Shown here one piece after another: positions 42,439-51,228 of a stretch of DNA of 64,000 bases. The first letter of the stretch is position 1. Each line of letters begins with the position of its first letter. The position numbers and the translations under genes were made by a program. Source of the stretch: Listeria ilorinensis (GTDB taxonomy: Bacteria; Bacillota; Bacilli; Lactobacillales; Listeriaceae); the NCBI RefSeq assembly GCF_913566895.1, contig NZ_CAJYCN010000001.1:124001-188000 (forward strand), read 5' to 3'. The notes beneath the pieces are model-generated. The model made no database searches and was not told the DNA's origin. It saw only the letters and a list, made by a program, of their open reading frames with translations.

Positions 42439-42505
42439 CATTTTCTTATTTGACTTCATCTTCGCAATTTGTGAAAATAAACCTATCAGTAGAAAGGACG
42501 AACGT

Positions 42506-43378
42506 GTGATGGATATAAAAGATCTCAAGCAGAAATACCCGGAAATCCGATTTTCAAAAACACCGATCAAGCAAGAGCAAGGTGAGCTTGTTTTTTTTGA
42601 AGCCCCTTTTTACTTTGCTATTCCTGAAAAGCAGCTGACTGAAGCTGAAAAATCGCTGCTCATGCTCCTTTTTAAAGAAGCTGCACCCGAAAGCAAAAGT
42701 AAGGCTGGTAAAATCTGGTATCAGCTGCTTTTTACGGCAGAAGATGTAACGATTAAAGATAGCTCCGCTCAATACCGCTTCATTCAGTATTACTTGCCCA
42801 AAGCAGCACCCAGTAAAACGGTTTTTCAAGATTGGAAAAAGGCATTGCTGGGCTTCTTTCATTCAGACACTGAATTGATCCAGCTTTCTCCGCAATATGG
42901 TGTACTGGTCGAACCTGTTTCCGATTCGCTTTTAGGCGATGAGGAGCTCGAGGCGGTTGCCAACACACTTGAAACTGATTTTTACTTCCCCGTCCGCTTT
43001 TTTATGGGATTATTTTATCAACGATCTGTGAAAATGCGCCGCTTTTTCAGCGAAGAACGTCGTTTTTTCGATTTTCAATCCGCTAAACCGGTACAGACGG
43101 TCGCTTCTGGAATGATTCATGATCTAGCTGAGCATTGGCGCGAAAACCCGCTAGCTGAGCTTGTTTCCCAGTCGTTCCAAAATGATGACACTTTGCTTGA
43201 TCTTATTGAGGCACTATTCCTTCATCAGGGCAATATCAGCATGACGGCGAAGGAGCTGTTTATGCATCGTAATACGGTTCAGTACCGGCTCGACAAGTAT
43301 TATGAACAGACCAACCTTTCGCTCAAAACTGCCGATGGATTGTTGATGGCTTATTTGAGCCTTAAAGGTCGGCAGTAA
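42506..43378 (+). CDS. PucR/CdaR-type transcriptional regulator
   Basis: A 290-aa protein with the PucR C-terminal helix-turn-helix (about 228-285: LIEALFLHQGNISMTAKELF then RNTVQYRLDKY). The N-terminal part is unlike the usual sensor domains and I cannot name its ligand. Start codons GTG (42506) and ATG (42509) are both possible after AAAGGA. It is divergent from marR and monocistronic, so it may act on unlinked targets. Confidence 0.8.
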   Translation: MMDIKDLKQKYPEIRFSKTPIKQEQGELVFFEAPFYFAIPEKQLTEAEKSLLMLLFKEAAPESKSKAGKIWYQLLFTAEDVTIKDSSAQYRFIQYYLPKAAPSKTVFQDWKKALLGFFHSDTELIQLSPQYGVLVEPVSDSLLGDEELEAVANTLETDFYFPVRFFMGLFYQRSVKMRRFFSEERRFFDFQSAKPVQTVASGMIHDLAEHWRENPLAELVSQSFQNDDTLLDLIEALFLHQGNISMTAKELFMHRNTVQYRLDKYYEQTNLSLKTADGLLMAYLSLKGRQ

Positions 43379-43396
43379 CCACCATTCGTCTCACAT

Positions 43397-43435
43397 AAAA
43401 CGCCATCCTGTATGAAATAGGATGGCGTTTTTTAG
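43397..43435. terminator. Bidirectional terminator
   Basis: AAAACGCCATCCT and AGGATGGCGTTTTTT form the stem between two convergent genes. Confidence 0.88.
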
Positions 43436-43444
43436 ATGCACATT

Positions 43445-44056
43445 TTAATGCGCAATCAATTTCAATATATCTGTTGGATGTTCCAATACATGTTCTGCTT
43501 GTTCAAAACCATCTGTCGAGCCTGCTCCCCAAAGTGCCAATCCAAAATCTGCACCGGCAGCATGAGCGCAGGCCATATCATAGCGGGAATCCCCAATGTA
43601 AATGACTTCTTCTGGCGACCGTCCTAATACTTCGAGACTTTTAAGCAGTGGTGCGGGATGAGGCTTATGTTCATCTGTATCACTAGCGCAAACAATCGCA
43701 TCGAAGTGATGGTCGATCTCAAATGGATAGAAACCATTTACCATCTCATCTGCGTTTTTCGAAGTCACAACTCCACTCTCTGGAATAGCTGCCAAAATTT
43801 CATGAATGCCTTCAAAAACTTCTACTTCTTCAATCATTGCCGCTTCTCGTGCCAGCCATTTTTCCAGAATAATCTCTTCATCTAAAATATCCAGCTGCTC
43901 AACCGCTGCTTTGCCTGTAATACCTAAAACAAAACGCAATTCGTCCAGCTCATAGTCAAGCCCTTCTTCTGCTAGTACCGATTGCAGGGAGTGTAAAACC
44001 GCATTTTCCGTGTTTAAAAGTGTTCCATCTACATCAAAAATAATCGCTTTATACAT
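43445..44056 (-). CDS. HAD-superfamily phosphatase (PGP/PpaX-like)
   Basis: A 203-aa hydrolase with the HAD motifs: DVDGT (nucleophile D8, acid D10), VVTSK (about 96-100), and GDSRYDMACAHAAGADFGLA (about 157-176). The cap type matches phosphoglycolate phosphatase/pyrophosphatase PpaX relatives. Substrate unknown. It starts 20 bases after the 116-aa gene and shares its direction. Confidence 0.88.
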   Translation of the reverse strand: MYKAIIFDVDGTLLNTENAVLHSLQSVLAEEGLDYELDELRFVLGITGKAAVEQLDILDEEIILEKWLAREAAMIEEVEVFEGIHEILAAIPESGVVTSKNADEMVNGFYPFEIDHHFDAIVCASDTDEHKPHPAPLLKSLEVLGRSPEEVIYIGDSRYDMACAHAAGADFGLALWGAGSTDGFEQAEHVLEHPTDILKLIAH

Positions 44057-44076
44057 CTTTTATCTGCCTCCTTGGT

Positions 44077-44427
44077 TTACTTTGCAAATAGATGATCGTG
44101 ATGCGCGCTGAATGTGTGCTTTGAATGCGCGTCTCGCTCTGACTCAAACTGATATGCTGAAAAATCACCATTTAGCCCATCTGCCAGCGATTTAATCATT
44201 TCATAAGGTCCATCTATCTCAAAATGGACGTTGCCGCAGCTGAAAGTCAAGTTTGGACGTCGTTTTTTCAGTGACATTTCGATATGATGAATCTTTTGAA
44301 GCGGGTAGGTGTGTCTGTTGCTTAAGCCATGCTCAAAAACAAGATAATCACGCTCGATATAGCATATGCCAAATTGATACTCTACACCGAGCTCCGTCAA
44401 AATTTTGCACGTTCCTTCGATTTTCAT
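44077..44427 (-). CDS. Hypothetical protein
   Basis: A 116-aa soluble protein (MKIEGTCKILTELGVEYQFG at the N-terminus), mostly beta strand, with a His-rich end (HSKHTFSAHHDHLF) that could bind a metal. The ATG at 44427 lies eight bases after AAAGGGG; the frame continues seven codons further. I do not recognise a family. Probably cotranscribed with the HAD gene. Confidence 0.7.
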   Translation of the reverse strand: MKIEGTCKILTELGVEYQFGICYIERDYLVFEHGLSNRHTYPLQKIHHIEMSLKKRRPNLTFSCGNVHFEIDGPYEMIKSLADGLNGDFSAYQFESERDAHSKHTFSAHHDHLFAK

Positions 44428-44509
44428 TGTTTCAGCCCCTTTCATCACTCTCTATCTATGTTGTAAATGATGAAACGGGTTTCAGGTCAAGTCTTTTGTG
44501 AAAATTTTT

Positions 44510-45466
44510 TTAAACCGTTGTACGAATGATTAAAGAATGATCGATTCGCTTCTTTTGGACCTTACCACTTTTAAAAATTTGAAAAGCGGTCCTGCCGAGT
44601 TCCTTCAAATGTTGATCGAGCGTTGACAGACCCAGTACTACACCTATCGGCAAATTCTCCTGTCCAAGTACAGCCACATCTTGAGGCACTCTAAGTCCAT
44701 GATCAGCCGCATATTGAATAATGCCAGCACCTGTTTCGTCACCAGTCGCATAGATGGCATCCGGTCGAAAACTTGTTTCCGCAAAGAAATAATCAGCCGC
44801 ATCATAGCCATCTCGAACGGAATAACAATCAAGCAATAGATTGTCACGCGGTTCCTCACCAAAAACAGCTCGATAGGCTTTGATTTTTGCAGAAGTACTC
44901 GGACTGATTCCAGCATCCCTTCCGGCCGTGAATGCCACCCGTCTGTAGCCCTGATCATAGAGATACTGGAACCCAGCTCGGTAAGCTTCTTCTCGGTCGA
45001 GATATGCACATGACAAACCTTCTCGTTCTGTATATTCGCTGACAACGATCGACCCATAAGCAGTATAGGGTTCAATAATTTCGAGCGGATTGGCCCTCGA
45101 AACGATGATCAAGCCATCGACCTGCTTTGTTTTTAACATCATCAAGTACTTTTCTTCCGTTTCCGGATCATAATTTGTCGGAAATAATGTCACAGAATAT
45201 TTTTGCTTAAAAGCAGCCTCCAACACGCCACTTGTTACTTTATCAAACCATGGATGGTCATTATACGGCAAGATGACCCCGACAGTTTCTGTTTTGCCGC
45301 GCGCCAGATTGGTCGCACTGCGGTTTGGTATGTAATCCAGTTCTTTGATCACTTCTTGGACGCGGACTCGCTTCTCTGCAGCCACATAAGGATGATCGTT
45401 CAAGACGCGTGAGACGGTCGTCACAGAGACACCGGCCAATTTAGCAATTTCACGGATATTCGGCAT
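44510..45466 (-). CDS. LacI/GalR family transcriptional regulator
   Basis: A 318-aa repressor. The DNA-binding region is NIREIAKLAGVSVTTVSRVL (residues 3-22) with the hinge helix around YIPNRSATNLARG, then a periplasmic-binding-protein-like sensor domain starting ETVGVILPYNDHPWF. The effector is probably a sugar or sugar phosphate, not visible. No sugar operon is adjacent, so its target is elsewhere. Confidence 0.92.
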   Translation of the reverse strand: MPNIREIAKLAGVSVTTVSRVLNDHPYVAAEKRVRVQEVIKELDYIPNRSATNLARGKTETVGVILPYNDHPWFDKVTSGVLEAAFKQKYSVTLFPTNYDPETEEKYLMMLKTKQVDGLIIVSRANPLEIIEPYTAYGSIVVSEYTEREGLSCAYLDREEAYRAGFQYLYDQGYRRVAFTAGRDAGISPSTSAKIKAYRAVFGEEPRDNLLLDCYSVRDGYDAADYFFAETSFRPDAIYATGDETGAGIIQYAADHGLRVPQDVAVLGQENLPIGVVLGLSTLDQHLKELGRTAFQIFKSGKVQKKRIDHSLIIRTTV

Positions 45467-45491
45467 TTAGACCTCACTTCTTTCGCTCTAC

Positions 45492-45525
45492 TAAAAACGG
45501 GCAGGATACAAAATCACCCTGCCCA
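45492..45525 (-). terminator. Terminator after the CorC/HlyC-type gene
   Basis: GGGCAGG and CCTGCCC form the stem; GTTTTTAG follows on the minus strand. Confidence 0.75.
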
Positions 45526-45539
45526 TTTGTTTTTATTTA

Positions 45540-46877
45540 TCAAGCCAGCTCAAGTAGCTCTTCCGCTATTTCAGACTTTTTTTCAACGCGGATGGAGACT
45601 AATCTGGCGTTTTTAATTTCCAGTACGGTAAATTTCAATGATTCGTATTCGACTTCGACCTGGCTCCCTTCATCCGGAATATCGCCAAGCAGTGTCAAAA
45701 CAAATCCTGCAATCGTATCGACTCCTTTTGCTGGAATCTCCACATCAAGCATTTCACAAAAATCATCAATCGACAATTTGCCATCCATGATATAAAGATT
45801 ATCATTGATTTTTGTAAATTCATTGGTAATTTCATCGTATTCATCATCAATATCACCTACGATTTCTTCGAGCAGATCCTCGATCGTAATGATTCCAGCT
45901 ACGCCACCATATTCATCCATCAATATCGCAATCTGGTTACGCGTTCTCCGCATATTTTTCAAAAGATCATCGATAAAAATCGTTTCAGGGGCAAAATAAG
46001 CTTCTTTAACGAGTGATTTAACGTCGACATTTTCAAAACCCACTTTTCGCGCTTCTGCGAAATAATCTTTCATGTGCAGAATACCATAAACCGAATCTGC
46101 ATCATTCAGGTAAACCGGAATCCGTGAATAATTCTCACTCAATAAGAGATCACACAGCGACTTAGAATCCATATCACCATCGATCATAAAGGCATCTGTC
46201 CGCGGAACCATTGCTTCACGGGCATACTTATTATCAAGCTCAAAAACGCCTCGCAGCATGCTCAGTTCCTCTGCTTCCAAAACACCGTCCTTTGTGCCGG
46301 CTTCCATCATTTTTTGCATTTCTTCCCTCGTCATTTTTTCCTCACTATCGCCTTTATCCATACGTGTTAGCTTGACCAGAATGTTCGTCGAAAAAGATAA
46401 TAATTTGACAAACGGGCGTAAAACATAGCCCACCACGATGATCGGACGAACCGAAAAACGAGCGATCGCTTCCGATTTCTGAAGTGCGATCCGTTTTGGA
46501 TAAAGTTCACCGAATACCAGCGTAATGTAAGATAAAACAATCGTTACCAAAATAATCGACAACTCTTTAGCAAAACCGCTGCCGCCAAGATAGACCTCTA
46601 ATCGGGTCGCAATACTTGTTGCGGCCGAAGCACTGGAGAAGAACCCAGCTAATGTAATACACACCTGGATCGTCGCCAAAAAATTACTTGGGTCATCGAT
46701 CAGTTTTGTCAAAAGAATGGCTTTTTTGTCGCCTTCTTCCGCCTGATTGCGAATGCGGTTTTTATTCAGTGAAACGAGCGCCATCTCAGCTGATGCAAAG
46801 AAAGCATTGAGTAAAGTAAGTACGAGGATAAGAATCAGTTGTACGATAATCTGCTGACTCTCGGGGTCAGGGCTCAT
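45540..46877 (-). CDS. CNNM/CorC (HlyC-type) membrane protein with CBS domains
   Basis: A 445-aa protein: DUF21 membrane domain (about 10-200), two CBS domains (about 215-340; VPRTDAFMIDGDM and DEYGGVAGIITIEDLLEEIV) and a C-terminal CorC_HlyC domain. Bacillus relatives export magnesium or affect its homeostasis; haemolysin is an old family label. A GTG four codons upstream lies inside AAGGAG, so I prefer the ATG at 46877. A short perfect inverted repeat lies upstream. Confidence 0.9.
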   Translation of the reverse strand: MSPDPESQQIIVQLILILVLTLLNAFFASAEMALVSLNKNRIRNQAEEGDKKAILLTKLIDDPSNFLATIQVCITLAGFFSSASAATSIATRLEVYLGGSGFAKELSIILVTIVLSYITLVFGELYPKRIALQKSEAIARFSVRPIIVVGYVLRPFVKLLSFSTNILVKLTRMDKGDSEEKMTREEMQKMMEAGTKDGVLEAEELSMLRGVFELDNKYAREAMVPRTDAFMIDGDMDSKSLCDLLLSENYSRIPVYLNDADSVYGILHMKDYFAEARKVGFENVDVKSLVKEAYFAPETIFIDDLLKNMRRTRNQIAILMDEYGGVAGIITIEDLLEEIVGDIDDEYDEITNEFTKINDNLYIMDGKLSIDDFCEMLDVEIPAKGVDTIAGFVLTLLGDIPDEGSQVEVEYESLKFTVLEIKNARLVSIRVEKKSEIAEELLELA

Positions 46878-46911
46878 AAAAGCGTCCACTCCTTGTTTTT
46901 CAAAAATTTTG

Positions 46912-46928
46912 ACTGAGATTGTCTCAGT
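46912..46928. repeat. Inverted repeat upstream of the CorC-type gene
   Basis: ACTGAGA and TCTCAGT separated by three bases, 35 bases before the start codon. It could be an operator or a leader hairpin. Confidence 0.45.
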
Positions 46929-46984
46929 TAATCAAATTTTATCATGGCTTGCAAGCGGTAGCAAGGTAAAGTACTTTTTTGCAC

Positions 46985-47029
46985 AAGAAAGCCCAGCCTG
47001 TTTGGTTCTCAAGATAAGCTGGGCTACTA
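46985..47029 (-). terminator. Terminator after the sirtuin gene
   Basis: AGCCCAGC and GCTGGGCT close a hairpin followed by TTTCTT on the minus strand. Confidence 0.75.
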
Positions 47030-47041
47030 GAGGCTTCTAGC

Positions 47042-47749
47042 TTACAATTCGGCGAACACGACGGCGGCATCTGCAGTCAGCATGGTAAATGGTACTTGCA
47101 ATGCCAAAGGCTCCCGATTGATCGCGACGATCTGGGCATCCGACTGCCGATAATCAATCAGATTGCAAAATGGGCTGACTTGAAAACTCGTCCCAACGAT
47201 CACGAGCAAATCGGCCGCACTGACTGCAGCAAGCGATGCCTCAATGACACGCTGATCGATCGCTTCCCCGTAAAGGACGACTGCCGGACGAATAATGCCA
47301 CCACAATTTTCATGCCGATCAGATTGCAAGTAAACATCACTTGGAATATTTTGACCGCATTTCTGGCAATAGCAATCGTATAAGCTTCCATGAAAGTTGA
47401 CCACCTGCTTAGAACCGGCTTTTTCATGCAATCCATCAATATTTTGAGTAATGATGGTCACTGTTTTATCTGTTAGCTGCTCGATTTCTGCCATTTTTTG
47501 ATGGATCACGTTTGGCATGGCATCTGGATAGTACAGATTATTTTTGACAAATTCATAGAACATATCGGGCTCACGTTTCAGGCACTGCTCGCTTAAAAGA
47601 TATTCGGGCTGCCTAACGCCTGAATAAAGCCCGCCTTTGGATCGATAGTCTGGAATTCCTGATGGTACCGAGACACCCGCGCCAGTTAGAAAAACAATTT
47701 TTCGTGCAGCCTGGATCGCCTTTTCAAAAGTAGTTGTATTGGCACTCAT
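47042..47749 (-). CDS. cobB: NAD-dependent protein deacylase, sirtuin (CobB-like)
   Basis: A 235-aa sirtuin that removes acyl groups from lysines using NAD. GAGVSVPSGIPDYRS is at 23-37, TQNIDGLHEKAGS at 101-113, catalytic H120 in VNFHGSL, and VGTSFQVSPF near 195. Zinc ligands C128, C131 and C149 are normal, but the place of the third cysteine is H146 (HENC), an unusual CCHC set. ATG at 47749 follows GGAG. Last gene of an MFS-cdd1-sir2 operon. Confidence 0.93.
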   Translation of the reverse strand: MSANTTTFEKAIQAARKIVFLTGAGVSVPSGIPDYRSKGGLYSGVRQPEYLLSEQCLKREPDMFYEFVKNNLYYPDAMPNVIHQKMAEIEQLTDKTVTIITQNIDGLHEKAGSKQVVNFHGSLYDCYCQKCGQNIPSDVYLQSDRHENCGGIIRPAVVLYGEAIDQRVIEASLAAVSAADLLVIVGTSFQVSPFCNLIDYRQSDAQIVAINREPLALQVPFTMLTADAAVVFAEL

Positions 47750-47755
47750 GCTCTC

Positions 47756-48037
47756 TCACTCCTTTGCAGCCTGTTCATTTTTATGCGGTCGGTCTTTCCA
47801 GTTCCACCATTTGGCCAGTTCGCTTGTTGTGTCACCCGTTTCAGCTGCATGAACAGCACAGCGATAGGTATAGAGGACGCAAGGATCAAGCCGTTCGCCT
47901 GCTTGCCGGCAGGAACGTTCATAAAGCATCATCGGGTTTTGCCCAGCTAGCTCTTGCGGGGTATGGATATCGATTTTTCCAAGCATGACGGCCATTTTCT
48001 TGCCAATTGACGGCAGATCTGTTAGTTTTTGCTTCAA
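47756..48037 (-). CDS. Cdd1-like (pathogenicity locus) helix-hairpin-helix protein
   Basis: A 93-aa protein of the Cdd1 family: N-terminal helix-hairpin-helix LTDLPSIGKKMAVMLGKIDI, PMMLYERSCRQAGERLDPCV near 36-55, and a WWNWKDRP tail. The family is often adjacent to sirtuins or ATPases and its function is unknown. The start is TTG at 48037, ten bases after AAGGAG. It lies three bases after the MFS stop and six bases before sir2. Confidence 0.82.
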   Translation of the reverse strand: MKQKLTDLPSIGKKMAVMLGKIDIHTPQELAGQNPMMLYERSCRQAGERLDPCVLYTYRCAVHAAETGDTTSELAKWWNWKDRPHKNEQAAKE

Positions 48038-48040
48038 ATT

Positions 48041-49243
48041 TTATCCACTCCTTTTGGATGCATGCAGTCGGCGATTGAAAAAGGCCGAGATCAGCACATT
48101 GATCAAAATAAAGCCAGCGACAACGAAGAATACATCATTGTAACCAAATTGTGCGGCAACCGTTGATCCGACCATAGGACCGACTACATTCCCAATATAT
48201 TGGAATGATTGGTTGTAGCCAAAAATCCGCCCGGAAACGTCCCGTGGTGTATTTTTCGTAAGCAGCGATTGTACTGCCGGGAAAAGCGCCCCATCCGTCA
48301 CACCGAGCAGGAAGCGCAGAATCGCCAACTGCCAAGGACTCTCCACAAAAGCCATGGGTATTTGCAGAACCATGGAGCCAACTAAAGCCCAAAGTAAAAT
48401 CCTCTCTGTTCCAATCTTATCGCCCCATCTACCAAGGCGCGGTGCGGTTAGCAGAGCTGCAATTCCTGGGACCGAAGAAATCACACCGCTGATAAATGCA
48501 ATATTTTGAGCATTCCCAGCTAAGTCACGTACATATAAGGTCAGAATTGGATTTACCGCATTACTAGAAATTTGGATAATCATCGTTGTGAAAAATAGTG
48601 CGAAAATCAGCCAAGGATTTTGGAGTTTATGCAGCACTTCTTTAGCCGAAAGCATATCGGCTTTTTCCACAGGTGTAAACTTTTCCTTTACAAAAAGAAG
48701 CGTCAACAGGAAACTTCCTGCAATTAAAATCCCGGTAATGAAAAAAACCGGTCGAACACCAAATGTATCTGACAAGAAACCGCCAATAAGTGGTCCAATC
48801 AAAACACCTGATACCCCGGCAGTGGAAAGTAAGCCGAGCGCCTGTCCGCTTCGATGCCGCGGTACTTGAGTAGCAATCAGCGCATTGGCTGTAGAGATAT
48901 AACCAGAAAACACGCCCATCAATAGACGTAGGCCAACAAACTGATACACATTGGTCACGAGACCCATCAGAATCATCGCAACTGACATACCAAGCGCCGC
49001 TCGAAGCAACATGATTCGCCGTCCCTTACGATCGGCCAGGCTTCCCCAAATCGGAGACATAATCGCTGAAACTAAAAAAGTTGAACTAAGAGCGATCCCT
49101 GACCATAAGCTGACTTGATCTGGATTATGAACACCTAGTTCTTCAATATAAAGTGGTAAAAATGGCATGATCAGATTAAGCCCAGTCCCTGTCAAGAAAC
49201 AACCAATCCAAACGATATAAAGATTCTTTTTCCAATCTTGCAT
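48041..49243 (-). CDS. MFS multidrug efflux transporter (DHA1, MdtG-like)
   Basis: A 400-aa, twelve-helix transporter. The motif A loop reads GSLADRKGRR (about 66-75) and LGRWGDKIGTE recurs in the second half (about 268); motif C-like LLSTAGVSGVLIGPLIGGF (about 138-156) marks drug-proton antiporters. ATG at 49243 behind a weak GGTGG. First gene of the operon with cdd1 and sir2. Confidence 0.88.
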   Translation of the reverse strand: MQDWKKNLYIVWIGCFLTGTGLNLIMPFLPLYIEELGVHNPDQVSLWSGIALSSTFLVSAIMSPIWGSLADRKGRRIMLLRAALGMSVAMILMGLVTNVYQFVGLRLLMGVFSGYISTANALIATQVPRHRSGQALGLLSTAGVSGVLIGPLIGGFLSDTFGVRPVFFITGILIAGSFLLTLLFVKEKFTPVEKADMLSAKEVLHKLQNPWLIFALFFTTMIIQISSNAVNPILTLYVRDLAGNAQNIAFISGVISSVPGIAALLTAPRLGRWGDKIGTERILLWALVGSMVLQIPMAFVESPWQLAILRFLLGVTDGALFPAVQSLLTKNTPRDVSGRIFGYNQSFQYIGNVVGPMVGSTVAAQFGYNDVFFVVAGFILINVLISAFFNRRLHASKRSG

Positions 49244-49320
49244 ACGTCCACCAGATTTCTATACTTTTATCTTTATTATTCCACAAAACAGATAAAAGAT
49301 AAACCTGCTTACAGACAAAG

Positions 49321-49357
49321 AAAAAGCGACAAGCTAAATAGATCAAGCCCGTCGCTA
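49321..49357 (-). terminator. Terminator after the SH3 protein gene
   Basis: AGCGAC and GTCGCT close a hairpin with an inner GGGCTT/AAGCT stem, followed by TTTTT on the minus strand. Confidence 0.75.
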
Positions 49358-49396
49358 TCATAAAAATGATTTTTAGAAGTGATTATCTTTTGTCAT

Positions 49397-49412
49397 TGTT
49401 TCACGTGAAACA
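49397..49412. other. parS site
   Basis: TGTTTCACGTGAAACA is the exact 16-base parS consensus bound by ParB/Spo0J. It includes the last codons and stop of the SH3 protein gene. Such sites cluster around the chromosome origin. Confidence 0.9.
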
Positions 49413-49754
49413 TTCCAAAACTTCAAGAGGCACCCAGCCAGCTTGGCCATCTTCAGTCACACACCATACCCATCCATTCAATTCACGATTGCTTTCCAGC
49501 TTGTCTCCTGGCTCAACATTTAGCTCTCTAGCTGAATAGTCTTCGGTTACTGTTCCACTTTTACTCCCTGCCTCAGCATGAACAATCTGTTTGGGTACCC
49601 ACCCCTCTTTTCCCGTTGTTTTCACTCTGCAAAATAGCCAATTAGGGTACTCGGTATCTTCACGGCCGATCCAAATGGCTTCATTTTTATTCACGAATAG
49701 TGGATCCGGATAATTGCTCTTGTGTGCTTTTCTCACAATAAAATGTCGATTCAA
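49401..49754 (-). CDS. Tandem SH3-domain protein
   Basis: A 117-aa protein with two SH3-like domains (about 1-56 and 60-117), each ending in a GWVP turn (KEGWVPKQIV and QAGWVPLEVL). It has no signal peptide, so it appears cytoplasmic. Start TTG at 49754 behind AAGGAGAGG. It follows tal by 15 bases, probably in one operon. The end of the gene is inside a parS site. Function unknown. Confidence 0.8.
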   Translation of the reverse strand: MNRHFIVRKAHKSNYPDPLFVNKNEAIWIGREDTEYPNWLFCRVKTTGKEGWVPKQIVHAEAGSKSGTVTEDYSARELNVEPGDKLESNRELNGWVWCVTEDGQAGWVPLEVLECFT

Positions 49755-49769
49755 TTCGATCCTCTCCTT

Positions 49770-50414
49770 TTAACTCTTTGCCGCCTCCCAATCCGCTAAG
49801 AAACGTTCAATCCCGCTGTCTGTCAGTGGATGCTTCAACATTTGTTCAAAGACTTTGTACGGGACAGTAGCAATGTCAGCTCCTGCCTTCGCGCATTCGA
49901 TCACATGAATAGGATGTCTTACGCTAGCCGAAATGATTTCTGTCGGAATATCATGGATAGCAAATATCTCGGCAATATCGCGAATCAACTCTAAACCGTC
50001 TGTTCCGATATCGTCTAGCCTTCCTAAAAATGGTGAAACATATGTGGCACCCGCTCGTGCTGCAAGCAGTGCCTGTGCTGCTGAAAATACCAGCGTAACG
50101 TTCGTTTTGATGCCTTCCTTATTCAATGTGTTAACTGCGGCCATTCCTTCACCTGTCATCGGGATTTTCACGACCATGTTTGGGTGCATCTTAGCAATTT
50201 CGCGGCCTTCTTCAATCATTTCTTCTGCATTCAAACTGACAACCTCTCCACTAATGGGTCCGTCTACAATCGCTGTAATTTCTTGGATGACTTCTTTAAA
50301 ATCCCGGCCTTCTTTCGCAACTAGAGATGGATTCGTCGTTACGCCTGCAATAAATCCCATTCTGCTTGCTTTTTTGATTTCTTCAACATTCGCCGTATCA
50401 ATGAAAAACTTCAT
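49770..50414 (-). CDS. tal: Transaldolase, TalC/fructose-6-phosphate aldolase-type
   Basis: A 214-aa short transaldolase of the pentose phosphate pathway. The Schiff-base lysine is K83 in [20 protein letters not shown] is at 26-33 and [11 protein letters not shown] near 130. Length matches the TalC group. ATG at 50414 follows GGAGGATG. Next to a Crp/Fnr gene as in L. monocytogenes. Confidence 0.95.
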   Translation of the reverse strand: MKFFIDTANVEEIKKASRMGFIAGVTTNPSLVAKEGRDFKEVIQEITAIVDGPISGEVVSLNAEEMIEEGREIAKMHPNMVVKIPMTGEGMAAVNTLNKEGIKTNVTLVFSAAQALLAARAGATYVSPFLGRLDDIGTDGLELIRDIAEIFAIHDIPTEIISASVRHPIHVIECAKAGADIATVPYKVFEQMLKHPLTDSGIERFLADWEAAKS

Positions 50415-50502
50415 GATTCATCCTCCTTCGATTTTTGCATTAGAAAACGATTTCACAGACATTATAACGCAAACAGACTGCAATTTCTTTTTAGAAAGCT
50501 CA

Positions 50503-50535
50503 AAAAAGCCGACCTGCTATCAGCAGATCGGCTTG
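50503..50535 (-). terminator. Terminator after the Crp/Fnr gene
   Basis: AAGCCGATCTGC and GCAGGTCGGCTT form the stem, followed by TTTT on the minus strand. Confidence 0.88.
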
Positions 50536-50541
50536 TATGAC

Positions 50542-51228
50542 TTATAAACGATGTTTGTCTAAAATCAAAAGTGGTTTTGGACGGTTACGAACAATATCTT
50601 CTTTGATCAGCTTCATGATCGTATGAGCCACATATTCCCGAGATGTATTTGTATAGCGTGCTAATACTTCCTGTGTAATTTCTTTTGGCAGCAAAATACC
50701 ATTGTCAGCATATGTTCCGAGAGATTGCGCACATTTCAGAAGTGCTTTACGGATACGTTCTTCTTTTTTCAGAAAGCTGAGTTGTGTAAAACACTGCGTC
50801 TCACGAAGTTCTTCTGATAGGCAGCGAATCATAAAGAAGTTATTTTCATCCCACTCATCCAAAATTGAGAAAAGGAAGTTACTATCAACTGCCATGACTT
50901 CCCCACGACCGAGACTCTGCAAACTTACGCCCGGTTCCCAGCAATCGTAGTACATGAAGTAAAGACCAAAACTGTCACCTTTTTGAAGGAAGCGGATAAT
51001 ACAATCTTTCTCATCTTCTTCCCCTTCATTCGCTCGTTTGACAGTCATCCCATAAATACCATTCAAGATAAAATAGATTTTTTCACTTTCTAGATTTGTG
51101 TTCTCCAACACTGTGCCTTTTTTTGTACTGATAATTGAACAGTAGTCTTTATAATTCGGATGTTCGAAGCATTGTTCCATTAACTTGTTGACTGTGAGAT
51201 TAGTTTCTAGTTCTTTTAAAAAAAGCAT
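50542..51228 (-). CDS. Crp/Fnr family transcriptional regulator (PrfA-related)
   Basis: A 228-aa regulator: N-terminal cyclic-nucleotide-binding-like beta barrel (about 15-130), dimer helix, and C-terminal winged helix with the recognition segment TQEVLARYTNTSREYVAHTI (about 186-205). It lacks the cysteine cluster of Fnr and the cAMP-binding RxS motif of Crp. It has the size of PrfA (237 aa) but its place beside tal identifies it with the Listeria Crp/Fnr paralogue there, not prfA. Monocistronic. Confidence 0.88.
   Translation of the reverse strand: MLFLKELETNLTVNKLMEQCFEHPNYKDYCSIISTKKGTVLENTNLESEKIYFILNGIYGMTVKRANEGEEDEKDCIIRFLQKGDSFGLYFMYYDCWEPGVSLQSLGRGEVMAVDSNFLFSILDEWDENNFFMIRCLSEELRETQCFTQLSFLKKEERIRKALLKCAQSLGTYADNGILLPKEITQEVLARYTNTSREYVAHTIMKLIKEDIVRNRPKPLLILDKHRL

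Noticed and set aside
50542-51228. Naming the Crp/Fnr gene prfA
   Set aside because: Size and fold are similar, but the neighbours (tal, serS) and the lack of any virulence cluster or PrfA box identify it as a different paralogue.
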